From NCBI RefSeq assembly GCF_004023625.1, contig NZ_RPDJ01000002.1, forward strand, positions 372,001 to 436,000: a stretch of DNA of 64,000 nt, in the 5' to 3' direction. Source of the stretch: Streptomyces cavernae. GTDB taxonomy: Bacteria; Actinomycetota; Actinomycetes; Streptomycetales; Streptomycetaceae. Within the stretch, counting starts at the first letter, position 1, and each line of letters starts with the position of its first letter. The notes under the pieces are model-generated. The model had not been told where the DNA came from, searched no databases, and saw only the letters and a list, made by a program, of their open reading frames with translations. The position numbers and the translations under genes are program-made. Below, one piece after another: positions 36,891-45,660 of the stretch.

Positions 36891-38727
36891 CGCGACCGTG
36901 CGCCGATGGCGCCGCAACCCGTCGCTGCTGTCCGGCGCGGTGATCCTCGGACTGCTCCTCGTCGTCGCCCTCGTAGCCCCGCTGCTGCTGAGCGGCTCCG
37001 CCGAGACCCTCACCGACGACGCCCGGCTCGGGCCCGGTGCCGAGCATCTCCTCGGCACCGACGCCTTCGGCCGTGACGTCCTCGCCCGGGCGCTCGTCGC
37101 GACCCGGCTCACCCTGCTCATGGCCGCCGCCGCCACCGCCGCCTCGTTCGTCGTCGGTGTCGCGATCGGCGCGCTGGTCCACCTCGCACCCGGGTGGCTG
37201 CGCGAGACCTGTCTGCGGCTCATCGACTCGGCGGTGGCCTTCCCCTCGCTCGTCCTCGCCCTCGTCATCGCGGCGGTGCTCGGGCCGGGCACGGTGTCCG
37301 CGATCGTCGCGATCGCCGTCGCCGGCGTCCCCGGGTTCGCGCGGTTGACGGCGAATCTCGCCGCGACCGTCGCGGACAAGGACTACGTCCTCACCGCGCG
37401 CCTGCTCGGCGTCCCCGGCCTGCGCATCCTGGGCCGGCATGTCCTGCCGAACATCAGCGGGCCGCTGCTCGTGCTCCTCAGTTCGAGCTTCACCCTGTCC
37501 CTGCTCGACATCAGCAGTCTGTCTTTCGTCGGCCTCGGTGTGCAGAACCCCCAGTACGACTGGGGCCGGCTGCTCAACGAGGCGCTGCCGTCGATCTTCG
37601 CCCAGCCGTCGGTCGTCCTCGCTCCGTCGATCATGCTCATCGTCACCGGCGTGGGCGCCATGCTCCTCGGAGACGGCGTGGCCTCACTCGTCGACCCGCG
37701 AACCCGCGGCACAGCGCCCGCACCGGCCAAGACGGCGGACGCGGCAGGACTGGCCGCCCCGGCACAGGACGGCGCGGCGCAGGCGCCTTTGGCTTCGGGT
37801 GGTGCGGGGGCGGCGGCCGGCACGGAGCAGGACGGCCTGCTGACCGTCGCCGGGCTGACCGTGCGGGCCGGCGACCGGACACTCGTCGACGACGTGTCGT
37901 TCACCATCGGGCCCGGCCAGATCGTCGGCCTCGTCGGGGAGTCGGGCTCGGGCAAGTCCACCATCGCCATGGCGGTCGCGGGCCTGCTCCCCGAGGGCGT
38001 GCGGGCGAACGCGTCGCGCCTTGCCCTCGGCGACCTCGACCTGCTCGGAACACCGCCGGAGCGACGCCTTGCGACCGAGATCGGCATCGTCTACCAGGAC
38101 CCGATCGGCACGTTCAACCCCGCGCTGAGGCTCGGCACCCAGCTCACCGAGGTGGCCAGGGTGCATCTGGGGACGCCCCGGCGTCAGGCCGCGCAGGACA
38201 TGGTCCGCTCACTGGCCGACATCCACGTCACCGAGCCGGACCGGCGGCTGCGCCAGCACCCGCACGAGCTGAGCGGCGGCATGCTCCAGCGCGCCTCGAT
38301 CGCCTCCGCGATGACCACGAACCCGCGGCTGCTCATCGCCGACGAGCCGACGACGGCACTCGACGTCACCGTCCAGGCGGAAGTGCTGCGCCAGTTCCGG
38401 CGCATCAACCGCGAGCACGGCACGGCGATGCTGTTCATCTCGCACGACATCGGCGTGGTCGGCGTGCTCTGTGACACCGTCCTGGTGCTCCACGGCGGCC
38501 GGGTCGTCGACCGGACGACGGGGGGCGACCTGCGCCGGGGGACGGTCACCCACCCCTACACCCGCGCGTTGCTCGCGGCGACGCCCGCCGCGGTCGAGGC
38601 CGGTGGAACCCTCAGCGCGGTCCGGTGGACGGCCGACGCGCATGCGGCGCAGCCGAGCGGGGCGCCGTCGGACGACCTTTCCGACAAAGCCGCGGACCGC
38701 CCCCCGGCCGCGGAAGGGAGCCGCTGA
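36880..38727 (+). CDS. Fused ABC permease (DppC) and ATPase (DppD)
   Basis: A 615-residue fusion. Residues 1-275 are a DppC-type permease (FGRDVLARALVATRLT; TARLLGVPGLRILGRHVLPN). An Ala/Pro/Gly linker (276-315) leads to an ABC ATPase with Walker A GESGSGKST, Q-loop VYQDPIGTFNPALRL, signature LSGGMLQR, Walker B LLIADEPTTALD and switch His (FISHDIGVVG). GTG 36880 overlaps the upstream gene by 11 bases and the stop overlaps the next start (TGATG). Permease-ATPase fusions of this kind occur in actinomycetes. Confidence 0.9.
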   Translation: MATDATVRRWRRNPSLLSGAVILGLLLVVALVAPLLLSGSAETLTDDARLGPGAEHLLGTDAFGRDVLARALVATRLTLLMAAAATAASFVVGVAIGALVHLAPGWLRETCLRLIDSAVAFPSLVLALVIAAVLGPGTVSAIVAIAVAGVPGFARLTANLAATVADKDYVLTARLLGVPGLRILGRHVLPNISGPLLVLLSSSFTLSLLDISSLSFVGLGVQNPQYDWGRLLNEALPSIFAQPSVVLAPSIMLIVTGVGAMLLGDGVASLVDPRTRGTAPAPAKTADAAGLAAPAQDGAAQAPLASGGAGAAAGTEQDGLLTVAGLTVRAGDRTLVDDVSFTIGPGQIVGLVGESGSGKSTIAMAVAGLLPEGVRANASRLALGDLDLLGTPPERRLATEIGIVYQDPIGTFNPALRLGTQLTEVARVHLGTPRRQAAQDMVRSLADIHVTEPDRRLRQHPHELSGGMLQRASIASAMTTNPRLLIADEPTTALDVTVQAEVLRQFRRINREHGTAMLFISHDIGVVGVLCDTVLVLHGGRVVDRTTGGDLRRGTVTHPYTRALLAATPAAVEAGGTLSAVRWTADAHAAQPSGAPSDDLSDKAADRPPAAEGSR

Positions 38728-39551
38728 TGTCCACCACCGCCACCACACCGGACCCGCAGGCGGCCACCCCGCTGCTGCGCGTCGAGGATCTCACCGTCGA
38801 CCTCGGCCACGGCGTCGCGGCCCGCAGGGTGCTCAAGGGAGTCTCGTTCGACATTCCCCGGGGCAGCACCCTCGCACTCGTCGGAGAGTCCGGGTCGGGC
38901 AAGACGACGCTCGCGCGGACACTCGTCGGCGTCCACAGGCCGTCGAACGGCCGGATCCTCGTGGACGGCGCCCCGTTGCGCACCGCGCGCGGACGGGCGG
39001 GAGCCGCGACGGTCCAGATGATCCCGCAGGACCCGTACTCCTCGTTCGACCCGCGGCGCACCGTCGCGCAGTCGCTCGCCGAGGCACTCGATCCGATCCG
39101 GGCCAGGGTCAAACCGGTCCGGGCCCGGATCGCCGAGCTGCTCAGCCAGGTGAGCCTCGACCCGGACAGCATGGACCGCTACCCGCACGAGTTCTCCGGC
39201 GGCCAACGGCAGCGGCTGGCGATCGCACGGGCCCTCGCACCGCGTCCCCGGTTCGTCATCGCCGACGAGATCACCTCGGCCCTCGACCTGACGACCCAGG
39301 CCGAAATCCTCAACCTGCTCGCCGATCTGCGCCGCCGGCTCTCGCTGACGATGCTGTTCATCTCGCACGACCTGGCCGTCGTCCGGCACGTCAGCGACAC
39401 GGTCGCGGTCCTGCTGCACGGGGACCTCGTCGAGCTCGGCCCGACCGGAGCCACCTTCGCCGAGCCGAACCACCCGTACACCGCTCAACTCCTCGCGTCC
39501 GTCCCGGGCGACCCGAGGTTCCGCCTCGACGACGAGCACGCCATGACGTGA
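38727..39551 (+). CDS. ABC transporter ATPase, DppF type
   Basis: A 274-residue ATPase with Walker A GESGSGKTT, Q-loop IPQDPYSSFDPRRTV, signature FSGGQRQR, Walker B FVIADEITSALD and switch His (FISHDLAVVR). Its C-terminal oligopeptide-transporter tail is short. It is the second nucleotide-binding subunit and completes the importer; its stop is followed at once by two hairpins. Confidence 0.9.
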   Translation: MSTTATTPDPQAATPLLRVEDLTVDLGHGVAARRVLKGVSFDIPRGSTLALVGESGSGKTTLARTLVGVHRPSNGRILVDGAPLRTARGRAGAATVQMIPQDPYSSFDPRRTVAQSLAEALDPIRARVKPVRARIAELLSQVSLDPDSMDRYPHEFSGGQRQRLAIARALAPRPRFVIADEITSALDLTTQAEILNLLADLRRRLSLTMLFISHDLAVVRHVSDTVAVLLHGDLVELGPTGATFAEPNHPYTAQLLASVPGDPRFRLDDEHAMT

Positions 39552-39554
39552 ACC

Positions 39555-39608
39555 GGCCGGAAGCGGTGCGGCTTCCGGCCCGCCGACTGGCCCATGCCGG
39601 TCGGCGGG
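39555..39608 (+). terminator. Two consecutive terminator hairpins after the transporter operon
   Basis: Perfect 10-bp stem GGCCGGAAGC / GCTTCCGGCC (39555-39564, 39571-39580), immediately followed by CCCGCCGACTGG / CCGGTCGGCGGG with one mismatch (about 39579-39608). Confidence 0.75.
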
Positions 39609-39793
39609 CCGGTCGGCGCTGTGGACCTGGGCCTCGCCGGTCGTCAGTCCCTTCGCAGCGGCAGGGAAGCCGCTGAGTTCGGTCTCACCCACGGTCCGGT
39701 CGGGGCATACGTTGACGCGATAACGACAACGCTCACGTGGTCGACCGGGTGACAGGAGAGAGGGGCGACCTTGACGGAATCGGTGCGAGGGCG

Positions 39794-40705
39794 GTGGTGG
39801 CGGTGACGCGGAAGCGCCCTGAAGGTTGGTTCGTCGGTTTGTCCACGCTGGACGTCATCCAGCTCGTGGACCATGTGCCGGGTACCAACGAGAAACTGAC
39901 GGCACGTCAGCAGGTCGTCGCCGCAGGCGGTCCGGCCGCGAACGCAGCCGCGACCTTCGCACACCTGGGCGGCGCGGCCAAGCTGCTCACCGCGATCGGC
40001 TCCCATCCACTGGGAGCCGCCGTCGCGGCGGACCTGGACCGGCTGGGCGTGACCGTGCTGGACCTGGCGGCCGACTCGACAGAGCCGCCCGCTGTGTCGT
40101 CCATCCTGGTGACCGCGTCCAGCGGGGACCGCGCCGTCGCTTCGACCAATGCGACGGGGTACCGGATCGCCCCGCCCGATGATCTCGACGCGTTGATGGT
40201 GACCTGCGACATCGTGGAATTCGACGGACACCACATGGAACTGGCCGTGGCCGCCGCCCACGCCGCGCGTGCCGCCGGGCGTCTGACCCTCCTGGACGGG
40301 GGCAGTTGGAAGGCCGGCACGGAGAAGCTGCTGCCATCGATCGACGTGGCCGTCTGCTCGGACGACTTCCACCCTCCCGGCACGAACACGCCGACGGACA
40401 CCCTGCGGTTCCTGGAGGAACACGGAGTCCGCTGGTCGGCGGTCAGCCGGGGAGGGCGATCCATCGTGTGGACGGGCCCCGACAGCGGGGGCACGGTGGG
40501 CGTGCCTGCCGTACGGGTGGCGGACACTCTTGGCGCGGGTGACGTCCTGCACGGGGCCCTCGCCCATCGCCTCGCGGCCAACGGCCACTTGACGTCGCAG
40601 GGCTTCGTGGAGGCCCTGCGTGGTGCGGCGGCAGTGGCCTCACGGGCCTGTGCCTCGTTCGGAACCCGGGCGTGGATGAGGGCGGGGAGGGTGGGCCGGG
40701 GGTGA
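39794..40705 (+). CDS. PfkB-family carbohydrate kinase
   Basis: A protein of about 303 residues, ribokinase-like fold. The N-terminal glycine motif (QVVAAGGPAANAAATFAHLG) and the catalytic motif DTLGAGDVLHGALAHRL with the catalytic Asp are intact. It would phosphorylate a sugar or nucleoside; substrate not predictable. Start uncertain: GTG 39794, 39797 or 39803, all after GAGGGC, are compatible, and a longer frame begins at GTG 39737. It stands alone between the transporter terminator and the urease operon. Confidence 0.85.
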   Translation: MVAVTRKRPEGWFVGLSTLDVIQLVDHVPGTNEKLTARQQVVAAGGPAANAAATFAHLGGAAKLLTAIGSHPLGAAVAADLDRLGVTVLDLAADSTEPPAVSSILVTASSGDRAVASTNATGYRIAPPDDLDALMVTCDIVEFDGHHMELAVAAAHAARAAGRLTLLDGGSWKAGTEKLLPSIDVAVCSDDFHPPGTNTPTDTLRFLEEHGVRWSAVSRGGRSIVWTGPDSGGTVGVPAVRVADTLGAGDVLHGALAHRLAANGHLTSQGFVEALRGAAAVASRACASFGTRAWMRAGRVGRG

Positions 40706-40799
40706 CGTGGGCGCGTCGGCCGGCTGCCCCCGTAGGTCTCCCTCGAGCGGCCGACTGAGGCATCTCGGTGATTAGAGCGCCGTGCAAAACAGGGATCGA

Positions 40800-40855
40800 T
40801 TTTGCTGAGCAAAACCTTTAACCGCAGGCATTCCATGTTTAGAGTGCTGCTCTAA
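40800..40855 (+). promoter_or_regulatory. Two palindromes in the promoter region of the urease-like operon
   Basis: TTTTGCTGAGCAAAA (40800-40814) is a perfect 15-bp palindrome. TTAGAG...CTCTAA (40839-40844, 40850-40855) is a second inverted repeat with a 5-bp centre, and a further half-site ATTAGAGC is at 40771. These are candidate operators for the TetR regulator at 44871, the last gene of the cluster. Confidence 0.55.
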
Positions 40856-40884
40856 TACGCGCCAAGCGAGGAGGTGCCCGCGGC

Positions 40885-41589
40885 ATGAGACTGACTCCCA
40901 CGGAGCGTGATCGGCTGCTGCTCTTCGGAGCCGCCGAGCTGGCCCGCGCCCGCCGTGCCCGGGGCTTGCGGCTCAACGTGCCGGAGGCGACCGCGCTGAT
41001 CGCGGACACCGTCTGCGAAGCCGCTCGCGACGGTGCCCGGCTCGCGGAGGCCGTCGAGCGCGCCAGATCCGTGCTCGGCCCGGACGACGTGCTGCCGGGT
41101 GTCGCGGACGTCGTCACCGAGGTGCATGTCGAGGCGGTCTTCGACGACGGTTCACGCCTCGCGGTCGTGAGCGACCCGATCGGCGGGAGTCTCGGTGAGC
41201 GGGCTCCGGGCGCTCTGCTGCCGGGTCCCGAGCACGCCGAGCCCGAGGCGGCCGTCCGGCTGACGGTCACCAACACCGCCACCGTGCCGGTCTCCGTCAC
41301 CTCCCATTTCCACTTCTTCGAGGCCAACCCGCGGCTCGACTTCGCACGGGAGAGGGCCTACGGGATGCGGCTCGCCGTACCTGCCGGGTCGTCCGTGCGG
41401 TTCGGGCCGGGGGAGAGCCTCGAGATCGGGCTGGTGCCCATCGGGGGCGACCGGATCGCCATCGGGTTCGCCGGTCTCGTCGACGGGGCACTGGACGCGC
41501 CCGGCGCCCGCGAGGAGGCGCTGCGCCGCGCCGCCGCCTGCGGCTACCTCGGCGTACCGGAAACACCAGATCAGGAGGTCGAGCGATGA
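40885..41589 (+). CDS. ureAB: Fused urease gamma-beta subunit (urease-like)
   Basis: A 234-residue fusion. Residues 1-100 are urease gamma (MRLTPTERDRLLLFGAAELA, LNVPEATALIADTVCEAARD) and 110-225 urease beta (VTNTATVPVSVTSHFHFFE, NPRLDF, GDRIAIGFAGLVDG). The ATG follows GAGGAGGTG. The stop overlaps ureC (ATGA), so both subunits are made together. Fused gamma-beta subunits are known in some bacteria. No ureD, ureE, ureF or ureG follows; maturation would rely on genes elsewhere. Confidence 0.9.
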   Translation: MRLTPTERDRLLLFGAAELARARRARGLRLNVPEATALIADTVCEAARDGARLAEAVERARSVLGPDDVLPGVADVVTEVHVEAVFDDGSRLAVVSDPIGGSLGERAPGALLPGPEHAEPEAAVRLTVTNTATVPVSVTSHFHFFEANPRLDFARERAYGMRLAVPAGSSVRFGPGESLEIGLVPIGGDRIAIGFAGLVDGALDAPGAREEALRRAAACGYLGVPETPDQEVER

Positions 41590-43295
41590 GCCGCCCAGGA
41601 GGCCACCCCGCTAAGGCCCGCCGCCTCAGCCCGTACGAGTACGCCGCCACCCACGGCCCGCGCGCGGGCGACCGGATCCGGCTGGGCGACTCCGGCCTGA
41701 CGATCCGCGTCGAGTCCGACTCCCAGCGCTACGGCGACGAGTTCCTCGCCGGGTTCGGCAAGACCGCCCGGGACGGACTGCACCTCAAGGCGGCCGCCGT
41801 CCGGGAGACATGTGACGTGGTCATCAGCAACGTCGTCGTGATCGACGCGGTGCTGGGGATCCGCAAGGTCTCCATCGGCATCAGGGAAGGCCGGATCTGC
41901 TCGGTCGGGCGGGCCGGGAACCCTGACACCCTCGACGGGGTCGACGTCGTCGTGGGCACCGGGACCTCGATCGTGTCCGGCGAGGGGCTCATCGCGACCG
42001 CCGGGGCCGTCGACACCCACGTCCACCTGCTGTCGCCGCGGATCATGGAAGCCTCGCTCGCCTCCGGGGTGACGACGATCATCGGGCAGGAGTTCGGGCC
42101 GGTGTGGGGCGTCGGGGTCAACTCGCCGTGGGCGCTGCGGCACGCGTTCAACGCCTTCGACGCCTGGCCGGTCAACATCGGCTTCCTCGGGCGCGGTTCG
42201 TCGTCCTCCCCGGCACCCTTGGTGGAGGCCCTCGCCGAGGGCGGCGCGTCCGGCTTCAAGGTGCACGAGGACATGGGCGCCCACACGCGCGCCCTGGACA
42301 CCGCCCTGCGTGTCGCCGAGGAACACGACGTCCAAGTGGCCCTGCACAGCGACGGGTTGAACGAATGCCTGTCCGTCGAGGACACCCTGCGCGTGCTGGA
42401 GGGACGGACCATCCACGCCTTCCACATCGAGGGCTGCGGCGGCGGACACGTCCCGAACGTACTGAAGATGGCCGGCGTCCCGAACGTCATCGGCTCCTCC
42501 ACCAACCCCACCCTCCCCTTCGGCCGGGACGCCGTCGCCGAGCACTACGACATGATCGTCTCCGCCCACGGCCTCAAGACCGACCTGCCCGGCGACGCCG
42601 CCATGGCCCGCGACCGCATCCGCGCCGGGACCATGGGCGCCGAGGACGTGCTGCACGACCTGGGCGCGATCGGCATCACGTCGTCGGACGCGCAGGGGAT
42701 GGGGCGGGCCGGCGAGACCGTCCGCCGTACGTTCGCGATGGCCGGGAAGATGAAGGCCGAATTCGGCGCACCCGACGACCACGACAACGAGCGCGTCCTG
42801 CGCTACATGGCCAAGCTGACGATCAACCCGGCCATCGCGCACGGCCTCGCCCACGAGGTGGGGTCGATCGAGACCGGCAAGCTCGCCGACATCGTGCTGT
42901 GGCGGCCGGAGTACTTCGGCGCCAAGCCGCAGCTGGTGCTCAAGGCCGGCTTCCCGGCGTACGGCGTGGTGGGCGACCCGAACGCCGCCACCGACACCTG
43001 CGAACCCCTCGTCCTCGGCCCGCAGTTCGGCGCCCACGGCGCCACGCCCGCCGACATCTCGGTCGCCTTCGTCGCCCGGGCGGCCGTCGACCAGGGAGGC
43101 GACTCGATGCCGACCCGGCGCCGCAGGGTCGCCGTACGGGGCACACGCGGTATCGGGCCGGCCGACCTGCGCCTCAACTCCCGTACCGGAGCGGTCGATG
43201 TCGACCAGCGCACGGGGCTGGTCACGCTCGACGGAGAGCCGCTGCGCTCCGAACCGGCCGAGTCCGTCTCCCTCAACCGCCTGTATTTCTTGTGA
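41586..43295 (+). CDS. ureC: Urease alpha subunit homologue with altered active-site flap
   Basis: A 569-residue amidohydrolase with all nickel ligands: His145/His147 (DTHVHLL), carbamylated Lys225 (GFKVHEDMGAH), His in ALHSDGLNE and in HAFHIEGCGGGH, and Asp in TSSDAQGMGR. Compared with classical urease (from memory of the Klebsiella enzyme) the pocket differs: the flap CHH is Ala327-His328-Gly, the Trp after HED is Met, and HTEGAGGGH is HIEGCGGGH. The flap Cys is thus missing, while the general-acid His is kept. It may be a second urease with other kinetics, or a hydrolase for another urea-like compound; agmatine deiminase directly downstream makes N-carbamoylputrescine. Assignment to the family is firm, the substrate is not. 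Confidence 0.9.
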   Translation: MSRPGGHPAKARRLSPYEYAATHGPRAGDRIRLGDSGLTIRVESDSQRYGDEFLAGFGKTARDGLHLKAAAVRETCDVVISNVVVIDAVLGIRKVSIGIREGRICSVGRAGNPDTLDGVDVVVGTGTSIVSGEGLIATAGAVDTHVHLLSPRIMEASLASGVTTIIGQEFGPVWGVGVNSPWALRHAFNAFDAWPVNIGFLGRGSSSSPAPLVEALAEGGASGFKVHEDMGAHTRALDTALRVAEEHDVQVALHSDGLNECLSVEDTLRVLEGRTIHAFHIEGCGGGHVPNVLKMAGVPNVIGSSTNPTLPFGRDAVAEHYDMIVSAHGLKTDLPGDAAMARDRIRAGTMGAEDVLHDLGAIGITSSDAQGMGRAGETVRRTFAMAGKMKAEFGAPDDHDNERVLRYMAKLTINPAIAHGLAHEVGSIETGKLADIVLWRPEYFGAKPQLVLKAGFPAYGVVGDPNAATDTCEPLVLGPQFGAHGATPADISVAFVARAAVDQGGDSMPTRRRRVAVRGTRGIGPADLRLNSRTGAVDVDQRTGLVTLDGEPLRSEPAESVSLNRLYFL

Positions 43296-43320
43296 ATGTC
43301 ACAGCCTGTAAGGATCACTC

Positions 43321-44370
43321 ATGTCTGCTGCCGCCGACGGCTTCCGCATGCCCGCCGAGTGGGCCCCGCACGAGCGCACCTGGATGGCGTGGCCGGTCCC
43401 GAACCCGACGTTCGACGACGCCGAGGACCTCGCCACCGCGCGCACCGCCTGGGCCTCGGTCGCCCGCGCGGTGCGCCGCTTCGAGCCTGTGACGGTGGTG
43501 TGCGGCCCCGGACAGTCGGCCGAGGCGCGCACTCTGCTCGGGCAGGGCATCGACACGGTCGAGCGGGACCTCGACGACGCCTGGATGCGCGACATCGGGC
43601 CCACGTTCCTCACCAACGGTGCCGGTGAACTAGCCGCCGTGGACTGGACGTTCAACGGCTGGGGTGCCCAGGACTGGGCGCGCTGGGAGTACGACGCGAA
43701 GATCGCTGTGTACGTCTCCGACCTCGCGGGCTCGGTGATGACGTACACCTCGGAACTCGTCAACGAAGGCGGTGCCATCCACGTCGACGGCGAGGGCACG
43801 GTCCTGCTGACGGAGACGGTCCAGCTCGGGCCGGAACGCAACCCGCACTGGACCCGCGAGCAGGTGGAGGCCGAGATCCACGCCCACCTCGGCACCCGCA
43901 AGGCGATCTGGCTGCCGCGCGGCCTCACCGGCGACTACCCGCCGTACGGCTTCGGCACCCTCGGCCACGTGGACATCGTCGCCGCGTTCGCCCGTCCCGG
44001 TGTGGTCGTGGCCCATGTGCAGCCGGACCCGGCCCACCCCGACCACGAGGTGACGCGGGAGGTCGTCGGCCTGCTGAAGGCGCAGACCGACGCGCGCGGC
44101 CGCCGCCTGGAGGTCGTCGAGGTGCCCGCCCCGACCGTCCTGGAGGCCGACGGCCACTGGGCCGACTACTCCTACATCAACCACTATCTCTGCAACGGCG
44201 GCGTCGTCCTGTGCGGCTTCGACGACCCCCGGGACGAGATCGCGGCAGGCATCTTCCGCAGCCTGTTCCCGCAGCGGACGGTGACACTGGTTGACGCGCG
44301 GCCGATCTTCGCGGGCGGCGGCGGCATCCACTGCATCACGCAGCAGCAGCCGAGGGCCGTGGTCGGGTAG
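43321..44370 (+). CDS. aguA: Agmatine deiminase
   Basis: A 349-residue guanidine-modifying enzyme that converts agmatine to N-carbamoylputrescine and ammonia. The nucleophile Cys338 sits in GGGGIHCITQQQP, and DDAWMRDIGPTFL, NEGGAIHVDGEG and GTLGHVDIVAAF give the other catalytic blocks. AAGGA precedes ATG 43321. It lies 25 bp after ureC in the same operon. Its presence suggests the operon degrades polyamine-related or guanidine compounds for nitrogen. Confidence 0.92.
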   Translation: MSAAADGFRMPAEWAPHERTWMAWPVPNPTFDDAEDLATARTAWASVARAVRRFEPVTVVCGPGQSAEARTLLGQGIDTVERDLDDAWMRDIGPTFLTNGAGELAAVDWTFNGWGAQDWARWEYDAKIAVYVSDLAGSVMTYTSELVNEGGAIHVDGEGTVLLTETVQLGPERNPHWTREQVEAEIHAHLGTRKAIWLPRGLTGDYPPYGFGTLGHVDIVAAFARPGVVVAHVQPDPAHPDHEVTREVVGLLKAQTDARGRRLEVVEVPAPTVLEADGHWADYSYINHYLCNGGVVLCGFDDPRDEIAAGIFRSLFPQRTVTLVDARPIFAGGGGIHCITQQQPRAVVG

Positions 44371-44379
44371 AACTTACGG

Positions 44380-44874
44380 GTGAGTGTGCTGACCTGCGCT
44401 GCCTGCGGGCGCCGACTGAGCCCGCCGCTGTGTCTGCTGCCCGAACTGCCCGCCCGCCTCGGGCACGACGGGCGGACGAACGCCGACGGCTCGCGACACG
44501 CGCCGTCGACCGTGGCACGCGGCACGTACGCGATGGACCTCGAGCCGTCCGGGGCACCGTTCGTGCCGCATCCGGACCCGGAGTGGAGGGGGGAGGCCGT
44601 TCCCGGCACGATCGTGCTCGACCCCGACGGGCCGGGATGCCTGATGTCCGCCGGACCGCGCGGCACACTGGTCGTCCTCCCCGCCGATGTCAAGGGTCTC
44701 CTGGTCCCCAACTCCGCGGTCCAGGAGCTCGGGTGCTGCGGCGTGCCCGGGCGGAAGGGGCCGAACGAGCTGTGCCCCGGGTGCGGGGCGGAGGTGGCGA
44801 CGCTGACCGCCGAGTGCACCGGCCCCTACGAGACTCACTTCCTGCCCGACGCCGTCCGGGTGGTGTCGGCATGA
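44380..44874 (+). CDS. Conserved zinc-ribbon-like protein, unknown function
   Basis: A 164-residue cytoplasmic protein. CAACG at the start, and LGCCG with LCPGCG near the end, look like metal-binding cysteine pairs. Between them is a soluble domain of about 100 residues without a family that I recognise. GTG 44380 is ten bases after the agmatine deiminase stop and its own stop overlaps the TetR start (ATGA), so it belongs to the operon. No function assigned. Confidence 0.7.
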   Translation: MSVLTCAACGRRLSPPLCLLPELPARLGHDGRTNADGSRHAPSTVARGTYAMDLEPSGAPFVPHPDPEWRGEAVPGTIVLDPDGPGCLMSAGPRGTLVVLPADVKGLLVPNSAVQELGCCGVPGRKGPNELCPGCGAEVATLTAECTGPYETHFLPDAVRVVSA

Positions 44875-45485
44875 GCGCGACCCCTGCCCCCCGCCGCCGC
44901 ACCCCCGCTCCGCCCCGCGAGGACGTGCTCGCCGCCGCCATGCGGATGATCGCCGAGCGTGGTCTGGAGAAGCTCACCATGGCGGCCCTCGGCCGTGAGG
45001 TCGGGATGAGCAGCGGCCATCTCCTCTACTACTTCCACTCCAAGGACGAACTGCTGCTCCAGGCCCTGGAGTGGAGCGAGGGCAGGCTCGGTGCCGAGCG
45101 CGGCCGGCTGCTGACCCGCACCACGTCCGCCCGTGAGCGGCTTGACGCGTACGTAGACCTTTACGTGCCCGACGGCCACCGGGACCCGCACTGGACGCTG
45201 TGGCTGGAGGTCTGGAACCGCTCGCAGAACGCCGACGACGCGGCCCGCGACCGCCAGGCCGCGATCGAGGGCGCCTGGCACCGCGACCTGGTGGCACTGC
45301 TGGCGGAGGGGGTGTCGAGGGGCGAGTTCCGGCCGGTCGACCCGGACCGTTTCGGCGCCCGGCTGCGGGCGCTGCTCGACGGGTTCTCCATCCATGTGGC
45401 GATCGGGCTGCGGGGCACGGACCGGGCGCAAGTCATGTGCCATGTACGGGAGTTCCTGGACGACAGCCTCCTCGCGGCCTCCTGA
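44871..45485 (+). CDS. TetR-family regulator of the urease-agmatine operon (predicted)
   Basis: A 204-residue protein with a TetR helix-turn-helix (AAMRMIAERGLEKLTMAALG, GMSSGHLLYYFHSKDELLL) and a helical C-terminal domain of the BetI-like type (WLEVWNRSQNADDAARDR). It is the last gene of the cluster by a 4-bp overlap. It is the obvious candidate to bind the palindromes upstream of ureAB (inference); agmatine, putrescine or a ureido compound could be the ligand. Confidence 0.88.
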   Translation: MSATPAPRRRTPAPPREDVLAAAMRMIAERGLEKLTMAALGREVGMSSGHLLYYFHSKDELLLQALEWSEGRLGAERGRLLTRTTSARERLDAYVDLYVPDGHRDPHWTLWLEVWNRSQNADDAARDRQAAIEGAWHRDLVALLAEGVSRGEFRPVDPDRFGARLRALLDGFSIHVAIGLRGTDRAQVMCHVREFLDDSLLAAS

Positions 45486-45557
45486 GTCCACGTCCAGGTC
45501 GTACGCGACACCGCGGATCGACCCTGTAGCGCTCACGGGAATCCGCACACCCGATTC

Positions 45558-45623
45558 GCTCGATTCCATCGTCATCACACTTGAATCGAGCGCAAAGATC
45601 CGGCATTGTGCTTGAAACGAGCG
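45558..45623 (+). promoter_or_regulatory. Three Lrp-type half-sites ahead of the Lrp gene
   Basis: CGCTCGATTC (45558-45567) and GAATCGAGCG (45583-45592) are perfect inverted copies; GAAACGAGCG (45614-45623) is a third copy with one change. The second and third are in the same orientation, 31 bp start to start (about three helical turns), as expected for an Lrp-type oligomer wrapping its own promoter. Confidence 0.65.
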
Positions 45624-45660
45624 CGATTCCTGCCGTTCATGCAGGAGCGGGAGGTGCTGC

